5,043 nt of DNA from assembly GCA_946222495.1 (NCBI GenBank), contig CAMICF010000216.1:1-5043 (forward strand). The letters run 5' to 3'. Under the pieces are notes generated by a model. That model did not search any database, was not told where the DNA came from, and was given only the letters and a program-made list of their open reading frames with translations. Of this stretch, positions 1-5,043 are shown piece after piece (within the stretch, counting starts at the first letter, position 1; every line of letters starts with the position of its first letter). Made by a program: the position numbers and the translations under genes. This DNA is from an uncultured Janibacter sp. Its GTDB lineage: Bacteria; Actinomycetota; Actinomycetes; Actinomycetales; Dermatophilaceae.

Positions 1-1895
1 AGGCGCTGGCGCTGCTCGTCGCTGAGCTCGTGGTCGACCAGCACCAGGTGGGGATCCCACGCCTCGTCGTGCAGGCCCTTGGCGCGAGCGCAGTTGACGT
101 CGTCGAGGTCGGAGGACGTCAGGGCAGCACGGTCGACCTGAGCGGCGTACTCCATCCCGCCCAGGACCTGGTCGAGGGTGTCGGCGTAGTTGGCCCGGTC
201 GGACTCGACGGCCTCGACGAGCTCGGGCAGCATCCCCACGAGCGTGACCCTGCAGCTGTCGCCCCACTGGGCGCCGAGCAGGTCCACGGCCAGAGCGGTC
301 ATGATCTCGCGGGAGATCTCGTCGTCGCCGGCCAGGCCCAGGGTGCCGACCTGCTCGAGGTTGAGCAGCAGCAGACCGCCCTGCTCGTCGCGGCCGATGG
401 TGACCAGCGCGGGGCAGGGGGGCTCGTAGGCTATGGCCTCCTCGCTGGTGAGCAGCTGGTCGCGATCGCTGCGCTGCAGCAGCCACGCACCCTCGCCTGC
501 GGAGGTGAACGGGGCGGCCAGGGTGGCCTCGTCGTCGACGAGGTAGAGCTCGAGGACGTCCTCGGTGATCCGAGCGGCGCGCACCGCCGGCACCGTGGTC
601 GGCTCGTCCTCCAGTGTGGTCAGCGCGGTCAGGGTCCGCAGTGCCGCGTCGAGGTCGGTCACGGCCAACGGCTCCTGCCCGGCGCGCAGCGTGGTCTCCA
701 CCGCAGCCGCGTTGCCGCTGGGCTCGGCGATACGGGCACCGGGCTGACGCCGGCGGGACTGCTGGTCCCGGCGCCGCTTGAGCAGCGTGACCGCGCCCGC
801 GGCCGCGAGCATGCCCAGGCCTGCTGCTGCGAGCACTGAGGCGGCCGGGGAGTCAGCCTCTGTGGTGCTTGGAGAGTCCTGGGCCGGCGAGGTGGGGGAC
901 GTCGCCGGGGTGCTCGCGGTCGCGGGCGCGGTGCTGCTCGCGCTGGGAGCGGCGCGGTCTTGCTCGGCGCCACTGGGCGGCGCCGTCGTCGACGACCCGC
1001 TGCCCCCGGAAGGAGAGGAGGCAGCGGGCCTGCTGGCGGGAGCTGAGGATGCTGCGGACGGCGTGCTCGGGCTCGAGGTCTCCCCCGCGGCGGGCGACGT
1101 GTCGGGCGCAGTCTGAGACGGTGCCGAGGTGTCGCCGGGGTGGGCCTGGGTGCCGGTCGAGCGGTGGGGTCGCTCGGTCGGCGCGTGGCGGGAGTCCGGC
1201 GAGCTGGCGCCGGGCATGGACAGGCGCTGCCCGACGTCGATGACGTCGGGGTCTGCGATCTGGTTGCGCGTGGCGATCTCGGGGTAGCGGGTGGGGTCGC
1301 CGAGCTCGTCGTCGGCGATCTCCCACAGGGTGTCGCCGGGGCGCACCACGACCGGCGCGGCCTTGCTCGTGGCTGCGCTGCTCGTGCTGCTCGTGGCCTG
1401 GGAGGTGCTGGTGGTCGAGGCCGATCGGGCGGCGGTGTCCTGGTTGTCCGTGGCGGTGCCGACGGCCGAGGCGGTGCTGGCGGTCGTCGTGGACGGTGCG
1501 GGCGCTGCGGAGGCGCTGCCGGCGCCGGCGACGGTGGGTACGACGGTGAGCATTGCGACGACCGCCCCGGTCAGGGCTGCGGCGCGCTGCTGCTGCCAGC
1601 CCATCATCGGCAGCCGCGGCACGCGCGCACCACGCAGCTCGGACGCGGCCTGGACGATCAGCGACAGAGCCATCGAGGCCCACGCGATCCACCCGACCCA
1701 GGTCAGCACCGCGATGAACGCGGTCCCGTCGTCGGGCTGGGTCAGGGTCTGGGTGATCTGCGACAGGCTCGGCAGGCTCTGCGGGATCGGGTTGCCGCCG
1801 AAGGCGTAGAGCGCGGCGGGGATCCCGACGAGGATCGCGAGGATGGCCACGAGCGCGGCCAGGCCGCGCACGACGGCTCGGGTACGGGAGATCAT
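1..1895 (-). CDS. LysM-domain transmembrane protein of a Tad locus, probable BTAD-type regulator (3' end outside window)
   Basis: One uninterrupted frame of 631 codons runs off the left edge. The ATG at 1895 has an AGGAGG site 6 bases upstream that overlaps the preceding stop codon. Layout: hydrophobic helices at about residues 8-31, 60-83 and 105-126; a Thr/Ser/Ala-rich stretch; a LysM domain at about 182-228 with the signature GDTLWEIA (187-194); a Ser/Thr/Ala/Pro linker at 229-350; a fourth helix at 352-372 followed by the basic cluster KRRRDQQSRRR; then a soluble part from about 390. Positive charges lie at the N terminus, between helices 2 and 3, and after helix 4. This places LysM outside and the C-terminal part in the cytoplasm. 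LysM binds N-acetylglucosamine-containing wall glycan. From family knowledge, such proteins in actinobacterial Tad loci are about 1000 aa and often end in a BTAD/SARP-like regulatory domain. That end is not visible here, so regulation is an inference. Last gene of the visible cluster, 10 bases after its neighbour. Confidence 0.88.
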   Translation of the reverse strand, partial: MISRTRAVVRGLAALVAILAILVGIPAALYAFGGNPIPQSLPSLSQITQTLTQPDDGTAFIAVLTWVGWIAWASMALSLIVQAASELRGARVPRLPMMGWQQQRAAALTGAVVAMLTVVPTVAGAGSASAAPAPSTTTASTASAVGTATDNQDTAARSASTTSTSQATSSTSSAATSKAAPVVVRPGDTLWEIADDELGDPTRYPEIATRNQIADPDVIDVGQRLSMPGASSPDSRHAPTERPHRSTGTQAHPGDTSAPSQTAPDTSPAAGETSSPSTPSAASSAPASRPAASSPSGGSGSSTTAPPSGAEQDRAAPSASSTAPATASTPATSPTSPAQDSPSTTEADSPAASVLAAAGLGMLAAAGAVTLLKRRRDQQSRRRQPGARIAEPSGNAAAVETTLRAGQEPLAVTDLDAALRTLTALTTLEDEPTTVPAVRAARITEDVLELYLVDDEATLAAPFTSAGEGAWLLQRSDRDQLLTSEEAIAYEPPCPALVTIGRDEQGGLLLLNLEQVGTLGLAGDDEISREIMTALAVDLLGAQWGDSCRVTLVGMLPELVEAVESDRANYADTLDQVLGGMEYAAQVDRAALTSSDLDDVNCARAKGLHDEAWDPHLVLVDHELSDEQRQR

Positions 1896-1905
1896 CGCTC
1901 TCCTC

Positions 1906-2316
1906 CTACGGGTCGACCGGGGTGGGGCGCACCGTGGCGCTCCCGGTCAGGGTCTGGTCGGGGACGATGCTGAAGGTGGACGACCACGGCACCTGGGTGG
2001 TGACGGTCACGGACTGCCCCGAGACGGTGACCTCGCCGTCGATGCCGACCTCACGCAAGTAGGTGCGTGCCGCTGCGGCGGCTGCGGCGGTGTCGACCTG
2101 AGGGGTCTGCCCGACGATGACACCGCCCTGGAGCTCCTGGCCGGCGACCCGGCCGGCTTCGCGCGCGGCCGTGGTGGCCTCGCGCCCGGCGCGCATCTTC
2201 GAGGAGCCGTCGCCGATCAGCCCGGCGAAGGCGAGCAGTGCTGCCATGGTGATCGCCAGGTACACCGTGGTCATGCCGCGCTCGTCGTCGCGCAGGCGTC
2301 GCATCATCGAGGTCAT
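1906..2316 (-). CDS. TadE/TadG-like pilus assembly pseudopilin
   Basis: A 136-aa protein with a short basic N-terminal leader, a DERG motif ending at Gly14, then a single hydrophobic helix (about 18-36) and an Ala/Arg-rich amphipathic helix (about 42-60). This is the usual plan of TadE/TadG-like N-terminal domains, in which the helix anchors the protein in the membrane or in the pilus base. The C-terminal third (about 95-130) is Val/Thr-rich and probably beta-stranded, with VTVTTQVP at 103-110 and TGSA at 124-127; similar words occur in the TadE-like gene just upstream. The residue at +5 after the putative cleavage Gly is Tyr19, not Glu, so processing by prepilin peptidase is uncertain. The ATG at 2316 has a GGGGGAGGAG site 8 bases upstream. 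It starts 4 bases after the preceding stop, and its ribosome site lies within the last codons of that gene. The ATG codons at residues 4 and 5 are weaker alternatives. No cysteines. It is shorter than full TadG proteins, and a von Willebrand domain is absent. Confidence 0.82.
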   Translation of the reverse strand: MTSMMRRLRDDERGMTTVYLAITMAALLAFAGLIGDGSSKMRAGREATTAAREAGRVAGQELQGGVIVGQTPQVDTAAAAAAARTYLREVGIDGEVTVSGQSVTVTTQVPWSSTFSIVPDQTLTGSATVRPTPVDP

Positions 2317-2320
2317 CGGA

Positions 2321-2755
2321 CTAGCTCCTCCCCCGGTATGAGTCCAGAGCGCTGCTGGCGCTCCCGGTGACCGTGCGGCTGCCGGGCATCCCGGGCACAG
2401 ACAGGTCGCCCAGGGGGACCTGGCAGGTGACGGTGACCTGGATCGAGGCTCGGGTGCCCGGGGCGGTGCTGAACGCGCTGTTGTCGACGTCGACGCTGGT
2501 CGACGAGCAGGTCAGGCCCTGCTGCTTCATCGACTGGGTGGCGGCCGCGCTGGCGTTGCCGGAGGCCTCCCCCGAGGTGCGCGAGATCGACGCGGCCCGC
2601 GCAGCGGAGTAGGCGGCGGCGTCGACGCTGAGGTTGGCCTTGGCCATCCGACCCGACGCGATGAGGATCAGCAGCAGCGTGAGCACCACCGGGATGGTGA
2701 TCGCGGTCTCGACGGCGGAGAAGCCCCGCTCGTCGCGAAGGGTGGATCGGATCAC
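2321..2755 (-). CDS. tadE: TadE-like minor pilin (second of two)
   Basis: A 144-aa TadE-type protein. The N terminus MIRSTLRDERG ends in a type IV prepilin-like site: Gly11, then Phe12 at +1 and Glu16 at +5, followed by a hydrophobic helix (about 17-34). It is the only one of the four pilin-like proteins here with the standard Glu at +5. After the helix come an Ala-rich amphipathic segment containing SAARAAS (about 44-58), a Ser/Thr/Ala-rich stretch, and a Val/Thr-rich C-terminal module with VTVTCQVP at 107-114 and TGSA at 130-133. It has two cysteines, Cys83 and Cys111, which could form a disulfide outside the membrane. The start chosen is the GTG at 2755: it overlaps the previous stop as GTGA and has a full AGGAGGTGA site 7 bases upstream. 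An open frame continues upstream to about 3127, but that part lies over the previous gene and looks like shadow. Expected role: minor pilin or assembly factor of the Tad pilus. Confidence 0.86.
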   Translation of the reverse strand: MIRSTLRDERGFSAVETAITIPVVLTLLLILIASGRMAKANLSVDAAAYSAARAASISRTSGEASGNASAAATQSMKQQGLTCSSTSVDVDNSAFSTAPGTRASIQVTVTCQVPLGDLSVPGMPGSRTVTGSASSALDSYRGRS

Positions 2756-3177
2756 GGGCGGGTCACCTCCTCGACGGGGCTGACGGCCTCGGCGTTCAGG
2801 CGCGGCAGGGAGATCCCGGGCACCAGGCTGGGAGCGGAGGCGGTAATGCTCACCCGGGCGGTTCCGCCGCCGCGGCTCGAGGACACGGAGACCTCCTCGA
2901 GCAGCGTCGGGGCGACCTCGTCGAGGTAGTGCTGCGCCGAGCTCTGCCCGGCACCGGCCGACGCGCCGTAGACCCGCGCGTCCTCCACACCGACCTGAGC
3001 GGCCGAGGAGACGACGTTGCGGGCGTGGTAGTACATCCCGGCCTGGATCAGCCCGAACGTGGTGGTGATGATGATCGGGGCGATGATCGCCGCAGAGACC
3101 GCGCCCTCGCCACGCTCGTCTCGCCACCGCACCCTCAGGGTGCGGCGAGAGAAGCGGGAGGACACGGCGGGGGTCAC
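2752..3177 (-). CDS. tadE: TadE-like minor pilin (first of two)
   Basis: A 141-aa TadE-family protein if it starts at the GTG at 3177. It has a basic, Arg-rich leader ending in WRDERG (18-23), a hydrophobic helix (about 27-47), the segment GMYYHARNVVSSAAQVGVED, where TadE proteins usually carry their Ala/Arg-rich helix, and a C-terminal part with Val/Ser/Thr strands (about 95-120). In the TadE family such proteins are membrane-anchored minor pilins needed for Flp pilus assembly. The putative cleavage Gly23 is followed by E-G-A-V-S, so +5 is Ser28 instead of Glu. The GTG at 3177 overlaps the pilin stop as GTGA, the same arrangement as at the next junction. No good ribosome site precedes it, so translation probably depends on coupling to the pilin gene. 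GTG at 3165 is an alternative start that also lacks a clear site. The open frame continues upstream to about 3420 but only shadows the pilin gene. No cysteines. Confidence 0.83.
   Translation of the reverse strand: MTPAVSSRFSRRTLRVRWRDERGEGAVSAAIIAPIIITTTFGLIQAGMYYHARNVVSSAAQVGVEDARVYGASAGAGQSSAQHYLDEVAPTLLEEVSVSSSRGGGTARVSITASAPSLVPGISLPRLNAEAVSPVEEVTRP
2763..2771 (-). promoter_or_regulatory. Strong ribosome binding site deciding the GTG start at 2755
   Basis: AGGAGGTGA on the minus strand is a full match to the 16S 3'-end complement. It lies 7 bases before the GTG at 2755 and within the last codons of the upstream TadE-like gene (its Glu-Glu-Val-Thr residues). It fixes the start of the second TadE-like gene, for which the open frame alone would allow a much longer protein. 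Confidence 0.8.
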
Positions 3178-3362
3178 TTGATCTTCGAGACGTACCCGTC
3201 GAAGGCGCCGGTGACCGCGGCGATGAGCAGCAGCCCGAGGGTGACGCCCAGACCCACGACCATCGCGGTCTGCACGACGTCGCCGCGCTCGTCCTCGAGG
3301 TCCTCGTAGAGCCGGGCCAGGCGCGCCCGCGCCTTGATGGTGGCCTTGGTGATGGTGGTCAT
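3174..3362 (-). CDS. flp: Flp-type (type IVb) pilin candidate
   Basis: A 62-aa protein whose size and plan fit a Flp/type IVb pilin, the main subunit of Tad pili. It has a polar, basic leader (1-20), an acidic patch LEDERG ending at Gly27, one hydrophobic helix (about 33-53) and a short tail (AFDGYVSKIK). Position supports the call: it is the first small gene after tadB-tadC and precedes two tadE-like genes. The ATG at 3362 has a GGGAGGAAG site about 7 bases upstream. A likely promoter and terminator lie just upstream, consistent with the high expression expected of a pilin. Unusual point: the mature start would be D-V-V-Q-T, so the usual Glu at +5 (and the following Tyr) of Flp pilins is missing, with Gln at +4 and Thr at +5. 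Processing and polymerisation are therefore inferred, not shown. It might instead be a membrane peptide of the machine. Its stop overlaps the next start by 4 bases. Confidence 0.75.
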   Translation of the reverse strand: MTTITKATIKARARLARLYEDLEDERGDVVQTAMVVGLGVTLGLLLIAAVTGAFDGYVSKIK

Positions 3363-3393
3363 GCTTTCTTCCTCCCTGACTTGGATCGTGCTG

Positions 3394-3420
3394 TGTGTAC
3401 GAGTCTGGTCGTTCTGTCAA
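3394..3420 (-). promoter_or_regulatory. Putative promoter for the pilin cluster
   Basis: On the minus strand a perfect TTGACA (3420-3415) is followed by a weak -10 candidate: TACACA (3399-3394) with a 15-base spacer, or CACACA (3397-3392) with a 17-base spacer. Transcription would start near 3387 and leave a leader of about 25 bases that carries the pilin ribosome site. The -35 match is striking in this G+C-rich DNA, but the -10 is poor. A housekeeping-type promoter is plausible, not proven. Confidence 0.42.
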
Positions 3421-3447
3421 AAAGTTTCGCGGCGAAAACCGCGCGAA
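3419..3447 (-). terminator. Putative intrinsic terminator after tadC
   Basis: Twelve bases after the tadC stop, the minus strand reads CGCGG-TTTTCG-CCGCG (3443-3428), a perfect five-pair G+C stem. It can be lengthened to TTCGCGCG/CG-C-CGCGAA with one bulged base (3447-3426). AAAC and then five T (3423-3419) follow. The stem is short and the T-run is displaced by four bases, so it may only attenuate read-through from tadBC. Its T-run shares two bases with the TTGACA box of the putative pilin promoter. Confidence 0.42.
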
Positions 3448-3457
3448 CCTCCTCCTG
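3448..3457 (-). other. Shine-Dalgarno-like AGGAGGAGG without a start codon
   Basis: Immediately after the tadC stop the minus strand reads CCAGGAGGAGG. No ATG or GTG lies at a usable distance before the hairpin that follows. The only nearby candidate is a TTG at 3420, too far away and opening a frame that runs in the shadow of the pilin gene. It may be a relic, or a site bound by ribosomes or an RNA-binding factor. Function unknown. Confidence 0.3.
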
Positions 3458-3458
3458 G

Positions 3459-4367
3459 TCAGGCCCCGCCGATGATCTTCATCACCGCCGGGTAGAGCAC
3501 GGTGACCATGAACAGCCCGAAGAGCAGGCTGGTCGGGGCGACCATCCCGGTCACGGCTCGAGCGGCGGCGGTGTGCTCGCGCGAGAGCATCCGGTCACGC
3601 ATCGACGCTGCCCGTGCCATCAGGTTGGCGTTGATCGCGGCGCCGGACTCGGACTGGCGGGTGATGTCGGCGATCTCCTTGAGCTCGGAGACGTCGAGCT
3701 GGGTGCTCAGCTGCTCGATCGCGTCCCACGCCGTCAGCCCGGAGTAGCGCGCTGCGGACAGTGCCTCACGGATGCGCCGGAACATCCAGGCGTCGGACAC
3801 GCGGGCGCTCTCCTCCATGGAGGTCACCACACCGGAGGAGCCCAGACGCTGGATCGCGACCAGACGCAGGTAGGACACGGCCGCGGTGGCGAAGGCCTCG
3901 CGGGCGCGCGCCGCGCGGGCGGCGACGTCGGCGTCGGGCAGCAGCCAGAACACCACGGCCAGGACCAGGCTCGCGGCGAAGGGCAGCACGAACGGCAGGC
4001 CGATTCCGATCAGTGAGGCGAAGACGCCGATGACGTTGGGCAGGGCGAACCCGATCGCGGCGCACAGGCCCTTGGCCGTGAGGTACTCGCGCGGGGTCTG
4101 CCCGATCAGGTCCAGATCGCGGCGAGGGACCCGCAGCAGGGGGATCTGCGCCTGGTGGCGCTCGAGCCAGGCACCGACCCGCTCACGCCCCTTGGGCGTG
4201 CTGGAGGGCGTGGTGCGGGTCAGGGCTGCGAAGGGGTCGCCGGAGTCGATGATGCTCAGCGCGTCGCCGAGGCGAGGGTGCGACGGAGTCAGCTCGCGCA
4301 CGACCAGCATCAGCGCACCTCCGCACAGCATCCCGCAGACGATGACGGCAGCGGTGGCGGTAGTCAT
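3459..4367 (-). CDS. tadC: TadC, Tad pilus inner-membrane platform protein (type II secretion F family)
   Basis: A 302-aa protein of the GspF/TadC family. It has an N-terminal helix (about 5-24), a cytoplasmic linker of about 75 residues, two adjacent helices (about 101-118 and 120-142), a helical T2SSF domain (about 155-270) and a final helix (about 276-296), ending in IIGGA. The T2SSF part contains the Glu/Ser/Arg-rich helices typical of these platform proteins (EESARVSDAW at 185-194 and ADITRQSESGAAINANL at 233-249). With TadB, TadC is thought to form the membrane platform that the TadA ATPase drives to extract pilins. The length is normal for the family. The ATG at 4367 overlaps the tadB stop as ATGA and has GGAG 5 bases upstream. 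The open frame continues upstream to about 4565, but there it only shadows tadB. The gene is followed by an AGGAGGAGG string, a hairpin and the pilin cluster. Confidence 0.92.
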   Translation of the reverse strand: MTTATAAVIVCGMLCGGALMLVVRELTPSHPRLGDALSIIDSGDPFAALTRTTPSSTPKGRERVGAWLERHQAQIPLLRVPRRDLDLIGQTPREYLTAKGLCAAIGFALPNVIGVFASLIGIGLPFVLPFAASLVLAVVFWLLPDADVAARAARAREAFATAAVSYLRLVAIQRLGSSGVVTSMEESARVSDAWMFRRIREALSAARYSGLTAWDAIEQLSTQLDVSELKEIADITRQSESGAAINANLMARAASMRDRMLSREHTAAARAVTGMVAPTSLLFGLFMVTVLYPAVMKIIGGA

Positions 4368-5043
4368 GACAGCTCCGAGGGCTCGACGAGGAATCGGACG
4401 GCGGGCTTGCTGCGCGCCCGGGCGTAGACCCAGCGCAGCGACAGGGCGTACAGCACGATCAGGACGAGCAGGACGACCTGCCCGCTGGGGGTGCGGTACA
4501 CCTCCCCCAGGTTGGTGAAGAGGACCAGACCGCTGGTCAGGCTGATCGCGATGACGGTCAGCCACCTGGCCTGGGTGATGCCCTTGTCTCGCTCCACCGC
4601 GATGTCACGGCGCATGCGGACCTCGTCGGCTACCTCGGCTGAGATGCCGTCCAAGGTGCGGGTCAGGCCGGCGCCGGACACGCGTGAGGCCTGAATCAGG
4701 GCTGCGGCGACGAAGTCGCCGACCTGGGAGTTGACCTCGTCGGCGAAGGCGTACAGGGACCGGTCGAGACTGTGGTGGGCGTGGATCCGCGCGACCAGCC
4801 GCTCCAGGGGCTCCTTGAGCGGCTCCGGAGCCGAGGGCAGGGTCTGCACGATCGCCGTCGACGGCCCGACCGAGCCGCCGAGCATCCCGCGCAGCGAGCG
4901 CGTCCACTCCTCGACCGCCTCGAGCTGGGCGATGGTGTCCTTGTCCTGTGCGGCCATCATGCGCGGCACGCTGATCATGAGCAGGGGCACCACGACGACC
5001 GCGATCAGCCACCCGAAGAACAGGGCCATGACCACTCCGATGA
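4364..5043 (-). CDS. tadB: TadB, Tad pilus inner-membrane platform protein (N terminus outside window)
   Basis: The frame is open to the right edge, so the gene is 5'-truncated by the window. About 226 codons are visible. Numbering from the GTG at 5035: a hydrophobic helix (about 3-23), a T2SSF domain (about 32-150) and two C-terminal helices (about 157-175 and 186-204), then a short polar tail ending ELS. The domain shows the TadB layout: a helix with EAVEEWTRSLRGML, a segment rich in Gly and Ser, then ASRVSGAGLTRTLDGISAEV and the basic MRRDIAVERDKG before the membrane. TadB proteins are usually near 280-320 aa, so some 60-90 residues, including the first helix, probably lie beyond the edge. 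GTG at 5035 and ATG at 5029 are therefore internal codons, not starts. TadB partners TadC in the membrane platform; the two genes overlap by 4 bases, which implies coupled translation and matched amounts. Confidence 0.9.
   Translation of the reverse strand, partial: IGVVMALFFGWLIAVVVVPLLMISVPRMMAAQDKDTIAQLEAVEEWTRSLRGMLGGSVGPSTAIVQTLPSAPEPLKEPLERLVARIHAHHSLDRSLYAFADEVNSQVGDFVAAALIQASRVSGAGLTRTLDGISAEVADEVRMRRDIAVERDKGITQARWLTVIAISLTSGLVLFTNLGEVYRTPSGQVVLLVLIVLYALSLRWVYARARSKPAVRFLVEPSELS

Noticed and set aside
30..839. Long plus-strand open frame of 269 codons
   Set aside because: Lies wholly opposite the LysM gene. Its composition (Gly, Arg, Gln and Ala without domains) is that of an antisense shadow in G+C-rich DNA, while the minus frame gives a coherent LysM protein.
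853..1692. Minus-strand open frame of 279 codons
   Set aside because: Overlaps the LysM gene in another frame; Arg/His/Pro-rich translation with no domain, typical of a +1 shadow.
1140..1973. Plus-strand open frame of 277 codons
   Set aside because: Antisense to the LysM gene and its upstream neighbour; Gly/Arg-rich with no recognisable domain or membrane pattern, and it crosses a gene boundary.
2072..2089. Perfect tandem copy of the 9-mer GCTGCGGCG
   Set aside because: Encodes part of an Ala run in the TadE/TadG-like protein; simple codon repetition, too short to be a meaningful repeat.
2756..3127. N-terminal extension of the second TadE-like gene
   Set aside because: Reads as Arg/Gly/Pro-rich shadow over the first TadE gene. 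The GTG at 2755 has a perfect ribosome site and directly precedes a normal prepilin-like leader.
3381..4016. Plus-strand open frame of 211 codons opposite tadC and the tadC-pilin gap
   Set aside because: Opposite a clear tadC; no domain, and the His/Gly/Gln-rich composition fits a shadow.
4368..4565. N-terminal extension of tadC
   Set aside because: It overlaps tadB in another frame and lacks sense. The ATG at 4367 gives a normal-length TadC and the typical ATGA overlap.
1..5043. Search for tRNA, rRNA, CRISPR, insertion sequences and attachment sites
   Set aside because: No cloverleaf, spaced direct repeats, transposase-like frame or terminal inverted repeats were seen by eye. The window is almost fully filled by seven coding regions.
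1..5043. Idea that the locus belongs to a plasmid or conjugative element
   Set aside because: The unusual pilin made this worth considering, but no replication, relaxase or type IV secretion gene is in the window and base composition looks uniform, so nothing supports it here.

Overview
The window comes from a high-G+C actinobacterium. Codon third positions are almost all G or C, two genes start with GTG, and the gene set matches the Tad (tight adherence / Flp pilus) loci of Micrococcales- and Propionibacteriales-type organisms. The sequence alone does not fix the genus. All genes lie on the minus strand, so transcription runs from the right edge to the left edge. The long open frames on the plus strand are G+C-driven shadows.

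From 5' to 3' in transcription, the right part (5043-3459) encodes the paired inner-membrane platform proteins of a Tad/type II-secretion-like machine. TadB is cut by the right edge, and TadC overlaps it by 4 bases. A gap of about 96 bases (3363-3458) follows. It holds a terminator-like hairpin whose T-run merges into a perfect TTGACA -35 box, then a strong Shine-Dalgarno site. This suggests the pilin cluster has its own promoter. Next comes a compact cluster: a 62-aa Flp-type pilin (3174-3362), two TadE-like minor pilins (2752-3177 and 2321-2755), and a TadE/TadG-like pseudopilin (1906-2316). They are joined by 4-base GTGA overlaps or by a 4-base gap.

The left 1.9 kb (1-1895) is one continuous reading frame, cut by the left edge. 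It encodes a multi-spanning membrane protein with an extracytoplasmic LysM domain, a long Ser/Thr/Ala/Pro linker, a last membrane helix and a large cytoplasmic part. This is the N-terminal two-thirds or so of the LysM-containing regulator that accompanies actinobacterial Tad loci, which usually ends in a BTAD/SARP-type domain (that end is outside the window).

Together the genes would encode a pilus platform (TadB/TadC), the fibre subunit and minor pilins that it assembles, and a wall-binding transmembrane protein that may anchor the machine or report its state. The ATPase (TadA), TadZ, prepilin peptidase and the rest of TadB are not in the window. The most interesting points are three: the transmembrane LysM regulator; the four pilin-like proteins, which share an Asp-Glu-Arg-Gly cleavage-site motif although only one keeps the usual Glu at +5; and the overlapping terminator/promoter in front of the pilin.
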